DNA of 64,000 nt from Thiothrix nivea DSM 5205 (GTDB taxonomy: Bacteria; Pseudomonadota; Gammaproteobacteria; Thiotrichales; Thiotrichaceae). Of this stretch, positions 25,399-33,833 are shown piece by piece. The stretch is from positions 3,890,693-3,954,692 of the forward strand of contig NZ_JH651384.1 in the NCBI RefSeq assembly GCF_000260135.1, read 5' to 3'. A program made the translations under genes and the position numbers. Under the pieces are notes generated by a model. It was not told the DNA's origin. It was given only the letters and a program-made list of their open reading frames with translations, and did no database searches. How positions within the stretch are numbered: position 1 is the first letter of the stretch; each line of letters opens with the position of its first letter.

Positions 25399-27095
25399 AA
25401 CTGCAAATCGAACGCATTTACGTCGAATCACTGGTCGGCGCATTCCCTGACCTCGACCACCTGCGCGAGCAACTGAAATTCGGTAACAAGGCCGAATTGC
25501 CATTCCAGCAGCTTTCCGCGCAGCAATTGGGTTTCCTGCAACAATTGTACGCCTCCGCCGGTTCCGCCATGCAAGGGCGGGCGGCGCAATTGGCGACCCT
25601 GCAACGCGCCATGAACGATGACAGCAGGCGCTATCAGGAAGGTGAACTGGAACGGCTGGTTCCCGACATCACCGAATTCCTGCTCCGGGACGGCATACGC
25701 GGCTGGCTGTTCAAGGCCAACACCGCAGGCAAGCCGTTGGCGTATCTGGTGGCGCGGATTGATTTCACCCCGCCGGGCGAGGAAGAAGCCGGGCGCATCC
25801 TGCTGGATCTGAAAACCAACAGCATGGCGAAAATCGCCACTGCCAACCTGATGCTGCGCGAACGTGACATCATCGGGCAAACCCTGCCCGAAATGCTGGC
25901 GGCGAAAGGCTTTTTCAAGGAAACGCCGGAACTGATCGCCGCGTATGAGCAATCGGCGGAACGCTATTTCGCCTGGCGCGCCGATTACGGGCGGCAATTT
26001 TCCGGGCGCGGCACTGGCATCATCGCCGAAGACCCCACTGCCACACACCGTAACACTGACTGGTCGCGCAAAAGTGTGGTGGTGCTGTCCTCCGGCGGCG
26101 GTTGGGCGCGGCTGGTAAACGACGAGGAAATCATCAAGGATCGGGCGCTGACGCTGGATGCTTCCGGCGATATTCTCGGCAAATACCTGCGCAAGGCAGG
26201 GCGCAGCAACAATTACAACAGCAAGGTGGAAAACGCTACCGAAACCCTGCAAGGCGGCATTCCGCACGGCATGTTCACCGATCTGCCAGTGCAGGGCTAT
26301 ATCCTGATGTTCCACCTCGAACTGCACCAGCATGTGTGGGTGCATGTGGACGACATCGAGCCGTATGTGTACCAGCCTGAACTCAAGGACAAGCTGATCC
26401 TGCCGCCGGAACAGACCGACCTGATCGACATCCTCACCGCTGAAATGGACGTGCTGATGGATGATATTGTGGAAGGCAAGTCGGGCGGCACTACCGTGCT
26501 GTGCGCCGGGCCGCCGGGGGTGGGCAAGACGCTGACCGCCGAGGTGTATTCCGAAATCATCAAGCGACCGCTGTACCGGGTGCACTCCGGGCAACTCGGC
26601 CTGAATGTGGCAGAAATGGAAACCGCGCTGAAAAACACCCTCACCCGCGCGCAACGCTGGGGTGCGGTGATGCTGATCGATGAAGCCGATGTGTATATCA
26701 AGCGGCGCGACGACAATATCGCTGCCAATGCGGTCGTGGGCGTGTTCCTGCGGGTGCTGGAATATTTCAACGGCTTGCTGTTCCTCACCACCAACCGGGT
26801 TGACGACATCGACGAGGCGATCATTTCGCGCTGCATCGCACTGATCAAATACCATCCGCCGGGGTTGGAAGACCGCCGTAAAATCTGGCAGGTCATGACC
26901 GAGCAGTTTGGGTTGAGGGTGGAGGCTGGGTTGATCGAGCAGCTTTCCGACCTGTTCCCGGAAGCCAGTGGGCGCGACATCAAGGGGTTGGCGAAACTGG
27001 TCGCCAAATACTGCCATCATAAAGCCGTTGCGCCGACGCTGGAGGTATTCCAGCGATGCAGCATGTTCCGTGGGCTGGAGCAGGCGCATGAGTGA
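25395..27095 (+). CDS. AAA+ ATPase of the nif-type operon
   Basis: This 566-residue protein has an uncharacterised N-terminal region of about 340 residues followed by a classical AAA+ module. Walker A is GPPGVGKT (372-379), Walker B is VMLIDEAD (about 425), sensor 1 is FLTTNRVDDID (about 462), and SRC with the C-terminal lid follows. It looks like a chaperone-type AAA+ of the FtsH/p97/Rubisco-activase kind, with no protease domain. Coupled by ATGA to the TPR gene and overlapping the NifX-like gene by 8 bases. Remodelling of a nitrogenase-related protein is an inference from the operon and its NifA-type promoter. Confidence 0.85.
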   Translation: MKLQIERIYVESLVGAFPDLDHLREQLKFGNKAELPFQQLSAQQLGFLQQLYASAGSAMQGRAAQLATLQRAMNDDSRRYQEGELERLVPDITEFLLRDGIRGWLFKANTAGKPLAYLVARIDFTPPGEEEAGRILLDLKTNSMAKIATANLMLRERDIIGQTLPEMLAAKGFFKETPELIAAYEQSAERYFAWRADYGRQFSGRGTGIIAEDPTATHRNTDWSRKSVVVLSSGGGWARLVNDEEIIKDRALTLDASGDILGKYLRKAGRSNNYNSKVENATETLQGGIPHGMFTDLPVQGYILMFHLELHQHVWVHVDDIEPYVYQPELKDKLILPPEQTDLIDILTAEMDVLMDDIVEGKSGGTTVLCAGPPGVGKTLTAEVYSEIIKRPLYRVHSGQLGLNVAEMETALKNTLTRAQRWGAVMLIDEADVYIKRRDDNIAANAVVGVFLRVLEYFNGLLFLTTNRVDDIDEAIISRCIALIKYHPPGLEDRRKIWQVMTEQFGLRVEAGLIEQLSDLFPEASGRDIKGLAKLVAKYCHHKAVAPTLEVFQRCSMFRGLEQAHE

Positions 27096-27441
27096 GGCAC
27101 GCATACTGGCCGTCGCCAGCAAGGAAGGGCTGGCCATCAGCGAACACTTCGGCCACGCCAAGGCGTTCTGGATTTACGCCGTTACGCCTGATGCCTGTAC
27201 CTTGCTGGAAAAGCGCGAGGTCGAGCATTACTGCCTCGGGAATACGTCCAGCCAGACCGCGATGGGCAAAATCCTCGAAACCATCAAGGACTGCGAAGCG
27301 GTGTTCGTCGCCAAGATCGGCGATGGGCCGATCGAAAAACTGGCCGCAATCGGGGTGCGGGCAGTTGCCGACTACGCCTGGGAAACGATCGAAGAATCGC
27401 TGCTCGATTACGTGCGCAACACTGCCGGAGCTACGTCATGA
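27088..27441 (+). CDS. NifX/NifB C-terminal-like FeMo-cofactor binding protein
   Basis: This 117-residue protein has the dinitrogenase iron-molybdenum cofactor domain. The diagnostic segment SEHFGHAKAFWIYAV comes near residue 18, and the IGDGPIEKLAAIGVRAV strand-helix near 78. Such domains (NifX, NafY, NifB C terminus) bind FeMo-co or its precursors during nitrogenase assembly. The start overlaps the AAA+ stop by 8 bases. This gene gives the operon its clearest nitrogen-fixation link. A stand-alone family member of other function is possible, but the upstream NifA-type site argues for nif use. Confidence 0.88.
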   Translation: MSEARILAVASKEGLAISEHFGHAKAFWIYAVTPDACTLLEKREVEHYCLGNTSSQTAMGKILETIKDCEAVFVAKIGDGPIEKLAAIGVRAVADYAWETIEESLLDYVRNTAGATS

Positions 27442-27575
27442 ATGCCGAATATGTGCGCCGCTGGGTGCGGGAACATCCGCTGTCGCCCGTTCATGTCGAT
27501 TGCGCCACTGCGGTCATGCTCATTGAAATGTGGAGGGATATAAGCAACGCCATACCACGTAGAAACACATTATAA
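27438..27575 (+). CDS. Small ORF at the end of the nif-type operon
   Basis: This 45-codon frame (starting MNAEYVRRWVREHP) overlaps the NifX-like stop as ATGA, like the other junctions of this operon, which argues that it is translated. Codon usage in the first 30 codons resembles its neighbours; the last 12 codons look less coding-like. It could be a genuine small protein or the 5' remnant of a longer gene cut by whatever brought in the next, opposite-strand gene. I do not recognise a family. Confidence 0.5.
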   Translation: MNAEYVRRWVREHPLSPVHVDCATAVMLIEMWRDISNAIPRRNTL

Positions 27576-28799
27576 AGTCGCAGCATAAATAGTTAATCGC
27601 AATTCGGCATCCGTAATCATTTCAATAAACGGCTTTTTACCGGATCGCTGCTCACTTTCCGCGAGGATCACATCCACTCCCGAACCACGCCGATCCATCA
27701 GGTATTCCCGCCCTAAACCGCTATCACGTACTGGATAGTAACGGGCAAACAGGCTGGAAAGCACATCATTACGAGGCAGGGACATGGCCTGCATGGATTC
27801 CACTGTCATGGAGTTGGGTAGCGCGCCCGGTGAGTATAGTTCCAGCCGGTCGGCAAACATGTGCAGGCGGATTCGTCCATTCCAGATGGAGTAATCCCGA
27901 TGCGCTACGGCGTTGACGATGGCTTCAAACACCGCTCGCAGGCTGTACTGCGGATAATCAATGCGCCCCAGTTCCTTGCGGGCAGGCACTTTCATATTCA
28001 GCCGGACAAAATCAAACGCATCCCAGATTTGCCGGTCAATCGGCCCTTCAAAATCCTTGGCGTCCAGTTGGTCGTTGGGGTCGTTGTTGACGCCGCTGTA
28101 GGCCACCGCCTGAATGTAGGCGGACGGCATCCAGCGCACCGGCTTTTCAGTGCACAGTAATACGCCTGCCACGGACAGGCATTCCTCTCCTTCCAGATCA
28201 GCCAGCAGGTGCAGACGGCGTAACTGTTTGCGCTCATCGCCTTCGTTTAGCCGGATGAAACGCCGCAACAGCAACGCATCGGCATCATCCAGCGAAGTAT
28301 TAGCGACACCTTGTTCCTCAAAACGGATCAGCCGCGCTTGGCTGCGTTGCTGGAACAGGCGAGCCAGCACATCCGGCGTCAGTTTGCGTTTGCTGTCGGC
28401 AACCCGGCGAAAGTAACCGTTGGCGCTTTCGTGTATCCACAAACTACGGGGCACAGTGACAACCACCAGCGTGACCATTTCACCGGCGGCATTGGGCAGG
28501 TTGATGTTTTGGGTATGTATTTCCAGTGGAGGGGTAATGCGGTCGTTGGCAATGCCTCGCAGCCAGCTTCTGACGGCTTCCATTTGTTCGACTGGAATAC
28601 CCGTCGGCATCAATGTTTTGTCATCCACACCCAGCACCAGCGTGCCGCCATTGGCATTGGCAAACGCGGCCAGTTCATCAGACAAACCGTCGGGATGCGG
28701 TTCAACCACTTTCTGCGGGCCACGAAAGACGACTTGTTTGAGTTCCAGCGTGGAGTCTTCCCCCAGACGGATGCGTTGCTGCAAGGTTTGGCTATCCAT
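27570..28799 (-). CDS. AlbA_2 (Schlafen-type) putative DNA-binding protein
   Basis: This 409-residue protein starts with an AlbA_2 domain (about 1-130: GEDSTLELKQVV, then LAAFANANGGTLVLGVDD). The C-terminal part follows the RecG-like layout seen in such proteins (AIVNAVAHRDYSIWNGRIRL near 290, then RRGSGVDVIL). Members are thought to be transcriptional or defence-related nucleic-acid binders; their function is largely unknown. Its stop overlaps the end of the upstream small ORF tail to tail. It separates two NifA-type transcription units and is probably accessory. Confidence 0.82.
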   Translation of the reverse strand: MDSQTLQQRIRLGEDSTLELKQVVFRGPQKVVEPHPDGLSDELAAFANANGGTLVLGVDDKTLMPTGIPVEQMEAVRSWLRGIANDRITPPLEIHTQNINLPNAAGEMVTLVVVTVPRSLWIHESANGYFRRVADSKRKLTPDVLARLFQQRSQARLIRFEEQGVANTSLDDADALLLRRFIRLNEGDERKQLRRLHLLADLEGEECLSVAGVLLCTEKPVRWMPSAYIQAVAYSGVNNDPNDQLDAKDFEGPIDRQIWDAFDFVRLNMKVPARKELGRIDYPQYSLRAVFEAIVNAVAHRDYSIWNGRIRLHMFADRLELYSPGALPNSMTVESMQAMSLPRNDVLSSLFARYYPVRDSGLGREYLMDRRGSGVDVILAESEQRSGKKPFIEMITDAELRLTIYAATL

Positions 28800-28885
28800 T
28801 TTTCGTGCTTAATCCACCGTTTTCTGATGATGCTTAGCCTATAACAATAGCCGGAAACATCCCAGCCTGCCGACGCTGTACTTCA

Positions 28886-29305
28886 TCACTTCCTCGGCGG
28901 CAACTCATCATGGCTGGGCAACGCCGTTGGTTCCACATACCAGTCTGCCCGCGAAGCACAAAAGATGTTCTGGATCGGGCGGATTTCCGGTTCCTGATCC
29001 AGCGTACCGGCAGGCACAATCAGGGCCTTTCCCGTTTGCGCCAGCCACGGCAGGGATGAGCCGCACTGCTTGCAAAACGCGGTGGCGAAGTGTTTGGCTT
29101 CCGGCAACGCAAATGTACCGACCAATTCCTCGCCTTGCAGCCAGCGGAAATCCTCGGGCGCAACCATGAGGTTGGCGGCGAAGGCGCTGCCGGTGAATTT
29201 TCGGCAGCGCGAGCAATGGCAGTACTGGAAAATACCCAGATTACCGCTGATTTCGTAGGTGACATTGCCACACAGGCAGCTACCGGTGACGGGTTTATCG
29301 GACAT
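28886..29305 (-). CDS. GFA family zinc protein
   Basis: This 139-residue protein has the glutathione-dependent formaldehyde-activating (GFA) fold. GSCLCGNVTYEI gives the first Cys pair, YCHCSRCRKFTGSAF the central cluster and FCKQCGSSLP the last pair, together forming two zinc sites. Family members bind zinc; few have a proven substrate. Single gene, preceded by an AGGAGG-like site before ATG 29305. Confidence 0.92.
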   Translation of the reverse strand: MSDKPVTGSCLCGNVTYEISGNLGIFQYCHCSRCRKFTGSAFAANLMVAPEDFRWLQGEELVGTFALPEAKHFATAFCKQCGSSLPWLAQTGKALIVPAGTLDQEPEIRPIQNIFCASRADWYVEPTALPSHDELPPRK

Positions 29306-29421
29306 GGCGACCTCCTTCGGCTGACAACAGGCACAGGCTTTCCCGCATCATAACGGACAAAACGCAGGCGGGGAAAAGCGCCTTGTTTGATTGCGACAAA
29401 GAAGCTGCTATAAGTCTTGGT

Positions 29422-29832
29422 ATGAGTAACTGGCGTCACATCCTGTTCCCTTCCAAACCGCGTTCCTACCCCGGCGACCGTTGGGTGAACATCATCGTGC
29501 GTAGCCTGCATCTGGTGGGTGTCGCTGGGATTGGCGGTGGTTTCCTGTTCGACTTGCCGGAAAGCCGCTACCTGCCGTTCTGGCATCTCGCCATCAGTAC
29601 GGGCTGTGTGCTGGTGCTGCTGTATGTGTGGGAAAACGGGCGCTGGCTGCTGCAACTGAAAGGGGTCGCCATCATGGCCAAGCTGGCGCTGCTGGTGCTG
29701 GCCAGCCTGTTGCCAGCGTGGCGGGCGGAACTGTTCGCGGCGGTCATCGTCATTTCGGGGGTAATCGCCCATGCACCCGGCAAGCTGCGCGGCTATAGCC
29801 TTTTTTCAGCACACCACAAGGGATGCACGTGA
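29422..29832 (+). CDS. Small integral membrane protein
   Basis: This 136-residue protein has about four hydrophobic helices and no charged active-site motif. I chose ATG 29422 (MSNWRHILFPSK) rather than an in-frame TTG at 29383. The N-terminal region (NIIVRSLHLVGVAGIGGGF) and overall size suggest a small inner-membrane protein of unknown function. Its stop lies 10 bases inside the downstream acetyltransferase gene, so the two are likely co-transcribed. Confidence 0.75.
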   Translation: MSNWRHILFPSKPRSYPGDRWVNIIVRSLHLVGVAGIGGGFLFDLPESRYLPFWHLAISTGCVLVLLYVWENGRWLLQLKGVAIMAKLALLVLASLLPAWRAELFAAVIVISGVIAHAPGKLRGYSLFSAHHKGCT

Positions 29833-30287
29833 GCCTGACGATTATGCCCGCAACGCTGGCTGACATCCCGGAGCTATGTTGCCTGCTGGATCGGCTGTTC
29901 ACGCAGGAAGCCGAGTTCCAGCCTGACCGGGCGGCACAGGAACGCGGGCTGACAGCCATCATCAACCAACCGCATGTCGGGCATATTCTGCTTGCACGGC
30001 AGGATGATGAAACTGTCGGCATGGTCAACCTGCTGTATACCGTTTCCACCGCGTTGGGCGGGCGGGTGGCGCTGTTGGAGGACATGGTGATTGCGTCGGA
30101 AGTACGGGGGCAAGGCGTGGGGAGCACCTTGCTTGCGGCAGCCATTGATCATGCCCGCCAGCAAGGTTGCCGACGCATCACCCTGCTGACGGATGCGGAT
30201 AATCATGTGGCGCAGGCGTTTTACCGCAAACAGGGATTTAACACGTCGGCCATGCTGCCAATGCGGCTGATGTTGCCTCCAGCATGA
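29823..30287 (+). CDS. GNAT family N-acetyltransferase
   Basis: This 154-residue GNAT enzyme has the acetyl-CoA binding signature VRGQGVGSTLL near residue 98 and a C-terminal AQAFYRKQGF strand near 134. It transfers an acetyl group from acetyl-CoA to an amine; the substrate is unknown. It overlaps the membrane-protein gene by 10 bases. The exact start could also be an in-frame GTG two codons later. Confidence 0.88.
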   Translation: MHVSLTIMPATLADIPELCCLLDRLFTQEAEFQPDRAAQERGLTAIINQPHVGHILLARQDDETVGMVNLLYTVSTALGGRVALLEDMVIASEVRGQGVGSTLLAAAIDHARQQGCRRITLLTDADNHVAQAFYRKQGFNTSAMLPMRLMLPPA

Positions 30288-30309
30288 GCAGTAGTTCTGT
30301 CGGAAAAGA

Positions 30310-30325
30310 TGTAGCAAATCTAACA
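30310..30325 (+). promoter_or_regulatory. Putative NifA upstream activator sequence
   Basis: A second exact TGT-N10-ACA, in the 138-base gap before the Bfd-like gene. Its centre is about 60 bases upstream of a sigma54-type element. It repeats the arrangement seen before the Fe-S/AAA+ operon 7 kb away. Confidence 0.7.
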
Positions 30326-30376
30326 ACCCTGCGCTGAAAATTTCCTATATCATTGATATTAAAGATGGTATTTGAT

Positions 30377-30392
30377 TGGTCTGTTTATTGCT
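30377..30392 (+). promoter_or_regulatory. Putative sigma54 (-24/-12) promoter
   Basis: TGGTCT, five bases, then TTGCT. The -12 half is a perfect match, the -24 half keeps TGG, and GG and GC are exactly 10 bases apart. Transcription would begin near 30403, which favours the ATG at 30426 as the Bfd-like start. Confidence 0.72.
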
Positions 30393-30425
30393 TTGCATTG
30401 TCGGGAGACAATGGAGGCAAACCGG

Positions 30426-30644
30426 ATGTATGTATGTGTTTGTAACGCAATCAATGACCGTCAGGTAAAGCAGGCGATGAATGAAGGCATGTTGTCCGTG
30501 CGGGCATTGCGGCAGTATTTCGCCTATCCCGAGAAGTGCTGCGGCAAATGCAACCGCTGCCTGCGCGAGATGATCAACGAACATTTGGGGGAGTCGGTTG
30601 ATGGATGCACTAGCCAGGATATGTGTGAAGAATGTCTGGCATAA
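30426..30644 (+). CDS. Bfd-like [2Fe-2S] protein
   Basis: This 72-residue protein resembles bacterioferritin-associated ferredoxin. It has CVC (C4, C6) at the N terminus and CCGKCNRC with C39 and C42 giving the C-x-C and C-x2-C cluster ligands. C38, C45 and a Cys-rich tail (CTSQDMCEEC) are extra. The ATG at 30426 has GGAGG at proper spacing; an ATG at 30411 is also possible. It is followed by a Rieske-type gene overlapping by 13 bases, downstream of a NifA/sigma54-type promoter. A role in iron supply or electron flow during nitrogen fixation is inferred. Confidence 0.88.
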   Translation: MYVCVCNAINDRQVKQAMNEGMLSVRALRQYFAYPEKCCGKCNRCLREMINEHLGESVDGCTSQDMCEECLA

Positions 30645-31009
30645 CCCAACCAAAACGCAGAAAAATATTTGTTTGCGCCAGAGAAAACCTGACGGAAAAG
30701 CAGTTTCTATTGGTTGACCTGTTGTATCGGGGGGAACCGCACTCGGCAATCGTGTTCCGCTATGAAGGCACGGTATTCGCCTACCTGAACCAGTGTGTCC
30801 ACATGCCCCGACCGCTCACCTGCGAAAGGGATACGATTTTTGATGCGCAAGCAAACCTATTGCGTTGCTCCATGCATGGCATTGTCTATGATCCTCGTAA
30901 CGGGGAATCCCTCAGCACGATGTGTCAGGGGGAGCGCCTTCAGGCGCTGAGGCTGGAAGAGGTCGATGGTGGGATTTTTATCCGTGATAAACGGGTTACA
31001 CCGAGGTAA
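30632..31009 (+). CDS. Rieske-type [2Fe-2S] protein
   Basis: This 125-residue soluble protein has the Rieske ligands C55-x-H57 and C79-x2-H82 (QCVHMPRPL and LRCSMHGIVYDP). The cluster would have two Cys and two His ligands, as in Rieske ferredoxins of dioxygenases and similar small electron carriers. No oxygenase domain is attached. It overlaps the Bfd-like gene by 13 bases and shares its NifA-type promoter. Small Rieske proteins are known in some nif clusters, which supports an electron-transfer role here. Confidence 0.9.
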   Translation: MSGITQPKRRKIFVCARENLTEKQFLLVDLLYRGEPHSAIVFRYEGTVFAYLNQCVHMPRPLTCERDTIFDAQANLLRCSMHGIVYDPRNGESLSTMCQGERLQALRLEEVDGGIFIRDKRVTPR

Positions 31010-31138
31010 CCGCCTTTGTCTTACATCACTTAGGTATCTGCATGGCGGCTTGGCTGTCAGTTTTGTAACCCTGGCCTGTCTTGCTTGCTTGCTGCTAAAC
31101 TCCCCCACCTGTTTCCCAATTTTATGTAAACAATAACG

Positions 31139-32578
31139 ATGAGCTTGCAAATTCCTGCCTTTGACCGGGCGCGCATCCTGGTAGTGGGTGACATCATGCT
31201 GGATCGCTACTGGTCTGGCCAAACCTCGCGTATTTCCCCTGAAGCCCCTGTTCCTGTCGTGCATGTCAAAGCCAATGAGGAACGCCCCGGCGGTGCGGCC
31301 AACGTGGCCTTGAATATTGCCAGCCTCGGTGGTCAAGCCATCTTGCTGGGCTATGTCGGTAATGACGAGGCCGGGCAGTCGCTGGCAAAAACCTTGCGGG
31401 CGCGTGGCGTGCAAACCCATTTCGTGACGCTGGATAACGCCCCGACGATCACCAAACTGCGCATCCTCAGCCGCCACCAGCAACTGATCCGGCTGGATTT
31501 TGAGGAGGGTTTTTCAGGGCAGGATCACAGCAGTTTGCAGGCCGGGTTCCGCAACCTGCTGACGGACGTGGATGTGGTGGTGCTGTCCGACTACCGCAAA
31601 GGCACGTTGGAACAGGCGCGGGAATTGATTGCCCTGGCGCGCGATGCAGGCAAGCCGGTAGTCGTTGACCCCAAAGCCAAAGATTTCGCCACCTATCACG
31701 GTGCCACTATCATTACCCCCAACCTGGCCGAATTCCGCGAAGCCGCAGGCGATTGGGTGGATGAAGCAGATCTGGTCAAACGCGGGCGAGAACTGCTGAT
31801 CCGCTGCGAACTCGGCAACCTGCTGATTACCCGCAGTGAACACGGCATGACCCTGCTGCGCGGCGGCATGGAGCCTTACAACCTGCCCACCCGCGCCCGC
31901 GAAGTGTTTGATGTGACCGGGGCAGGCGATACGGTGGTGGCAGTATTGGCCGCCGGCATGGCTGCTGGTTTGCCGGTGGAACAGGCAATGGCGCTTGCCA
32001 ACCTCGCCGCCGGTATCGTGGTCGGCAAAGTTGGCACAGCGACTGTCAGCGTTCCCGAGTTGCACAAGGCATTACAGCAGCACAAGGCGCAGGTCAAGGG
32101 CGTGGTCAGCGAGGAACAACTGCTGGCGGCAGTGCAGGAAGCCCGCGTCCACGGCGAACGGATTGTCATGACCAACGGCTGCTTCGACATCCTGCACGTT
32201 GGCCACGTCACTTATCTGGAAGAAGCGCGCAAGCTCGGCGACCGCCTGATCGTAGCGGTGAATACCGACGCATCGGTGCGCGAACTCAAAGGCCCGACCC
32301 GCCCGGTCAACACCATGGCCAACCGCATGAAAATGCTGGCGGCACTGTCCTGCGTCGACTGGGTAGTGGATTTCAGTGAAGATACGCCAGAACGCCTGAT
32401 TTGTGCCGTCAAACCCGATCTGTTGGTAAAAGGCGGCGACAATGACCCGCAGAAGATCCCCGGCAACCGCTGCGTGTGGGATAACGGCGGCGATGTGGTG
32501 GTGCTGAGTTTCGTCGATGGCGTTTCCACCACCAGCACCATTGCGCGTATCCAGAACATGGAAAAAGAAGCCCGATGA
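31139..32578 (+). CDS. hldE: Bifunctional heptose-7-phosphate kinase / heptose-1-phosphate adenylyltransferase
   Basis: This 479-residue HldE makes ADP-heptose for the LPS inner core. The N-terminal ribokinase-fold domain (1-320) has the GDIMLDRYW, RPGGAANVALN and DVTGAGDTV motifs. The C-terminal nucleotidyltransferase domain (345-479) has TNGCFDILHVGH with H353 and H356. It is the first of several adjacent plus-strand genes and overlaps the next start (ATGA). Confidence 0.97.
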   Translation: MSLQIPAFDRARILVVGDIMLDRYWSGQTSRISPEAPVPVVHVKANEERPGGAANVALNIASLGGQAILLGYVGNDEAGQSLAKTLRARGVQTHFVTLDNAPTITKLRILSRHQQLIRLDFEEGFSGQDHSSLQAGFRNLLTDVDVVVLSDYRKGTLEQARELIALARDAGKPVVVDPKAKDFATYHGATIITPNLAEFREAAGDWVDEADLVKRGRELLIRCELGNLLITRSEHGMTLLRGGMEPYNLPTRAREVFDVTGAGDTVVAVLAAGMAAGLPVEQAMALANLAAGIVVGKVGTATVSVPELHKALQQHKAQVKGVVSEEQLLAAVQEARVHGERIVMTNGCFDILHVGHVTYLEEARKLGDRLIVAVNTDASVRELKGPTRPVNTMANRMKMLAALSCVDWVVDFSEDTPERLICAVKPDLLVKGGDNDPQKIPGNRCVWDNGGDVVVLSFVDGVSTTSTIARIQNMEKEAR

Positions 32579-33759
32579 AGGTTGATGTGCTGATCGTCGG
32601 CGGTGGCATTGCCGGGCTGTGGCTGCTGGCGGAATTGCGGGCGCAGGGCTTCAATGCACTGCTGGCGACCGATGAGTTGGGCAAGGGGCAGACCATCGCC
32701 TCCCAGGGCATCATCCACGGCGGCACCAAGTACGCCCTGACCGGCAAACTGACCCATGCGACCCTGGCGATTGGCGATATGCCACGCATCTGGCGGGCGG
32801 CCTTGAATGGCGAAGGCGCGGTCGATCTGAGCCGGGTCAGGATACTGGCGGAAGCGCAACTGCTGTGGACTTCCGGCGGGATTGGCTCGCGCATGACCGG
32901 CTTTTTCGCCAGCAAAGTGATGAAAAGCCGCATGGAAGCTTTGCCCCATGGCGATTACCCCGAATTGTTCCGTCACCCTGATTTCCATGGTGCTCTCTAT
33001 CGGCTGGATGAGCCGGTGCTGGATGTACCGTCGTTGCTGGAAACCCTGCGCGAACAACTGGCAGATGGCTTGCTGCACGTGGATGCACAGCGTTCCGGCT
33101 TGCAGCAGGTGGGGAAGGAATACCGCTATGATGCTGTGCAGCCAGATGGTACTGAACTGGAAATCGAAGCAGGGCACATTGTCCTGACCGCAGGTGCAGG
33201 TAATGAGGCGTTGCTGGTTTCGGCTACGCTCAGCCAACGGGAATTCCCCACCATGCAACGCCGCCCTTTGCAAATGGTGCTGCTACGCGGCGACCTGCCG
33301 ATGATCTACGCCCATGCGCTGGGTATGAGCGACAAGCCGCGCGCCACCATCACCTCGCACTGTGATGCGCAGGGCAGGGTAGTGTGGTACATCGGTGGGC
33401 AACCGGCGGAACAAGGCGTAGGCAAACCCGCAGCTGAGGTGATCACCGCGACCCGCGACGAACTGGCTGACCTGTTGCCATGGATGGATTTCAGCTCCAT
33501 GGAATGGGCAACCTGGCATGTTGACCGCGCCGAAGGCGGCCAGCCGGATGGCCGCCGCCCGGATCAGCCCGTTTTCACCCGCATCGCCAATCTCACCGTA
33601 GCGTGGCCAACCAAACTGGCATTCGCGCCGATGTTGGCAAACCGTTTGCAATCGGAACTGGGCGTGGCAAAATCGGGCGCAGATCGGGCGGGTAGAAATC
33701 TACCAATGCCTCCGGTCGCAAAAACAGTCTGGGATTCACTGGTTTTCCGCAAACTTTGA
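32575..33759 (+). CDS. FAD-dependent oxidoreductase (DAO family)
   Basis: This 394-residue flavoprotein begins with a Rossmann GGGIAGLWLLAEL motif at residues 8-20. It continues with the DAO-type fold (SQGIIHGGTKYAL near 43, HIVLTAGAGNEALL near 200), as in glycine/D-amino-acid oxidases and related dehydrogenases. The substrate is unknown. It is translationally coupled to hldE by ATGA, though no functional link to LPS synthesis is obvious. Confidence 0.85.
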   Translation: MKVDVLIVGGGIAGLWLLAELRAQGFNALLATDELGKGQTIASQGIIHGGTKYALTGKLTHATLAIGDMPRIWRAALNGEGAVDLSRVRILAEAQLLWTSGGIGSRMTGFFASKVMKSRMEALPHGDYPELFRHPDFHGALYRLDEPVLDVPSLLETLREQLADGLLHVDAQRSGLQQVGKEYRYDAVQPDGTELEIEAGHIVLTAGAGNEALLVSATLSQREFPTMQRRPLQMVLLRGDLPMIYAHALGMSDKPRATITSHCDAQGRVVWYIGGQPAEQGVGKPAAEVITATRDELADLLPWMDFSSMEWATWHVDRAEGGQPDGRRPDQPVFTRIANLTVAWPTKLAFAPMLANRLQSELGVAKSGADRAGRNLPMPPVAKTVWDSLVFRKL

Positions 33760-33833
33760 ATAGAACCATAACGGGCGAGTGCGCGTCACAGTCATAAGAA
33801 ATTTGCCAAGAAACTCAACAAGGAGATTGTGTT

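Noticed and set aside
25428-27161. 577-codon open frame antisense to the AAA+ ATPase gene
   Set aside because: It is a shadow of a GC-rich coding sequence; the sense frame contains full AAA+ motifs and coupled junctions.
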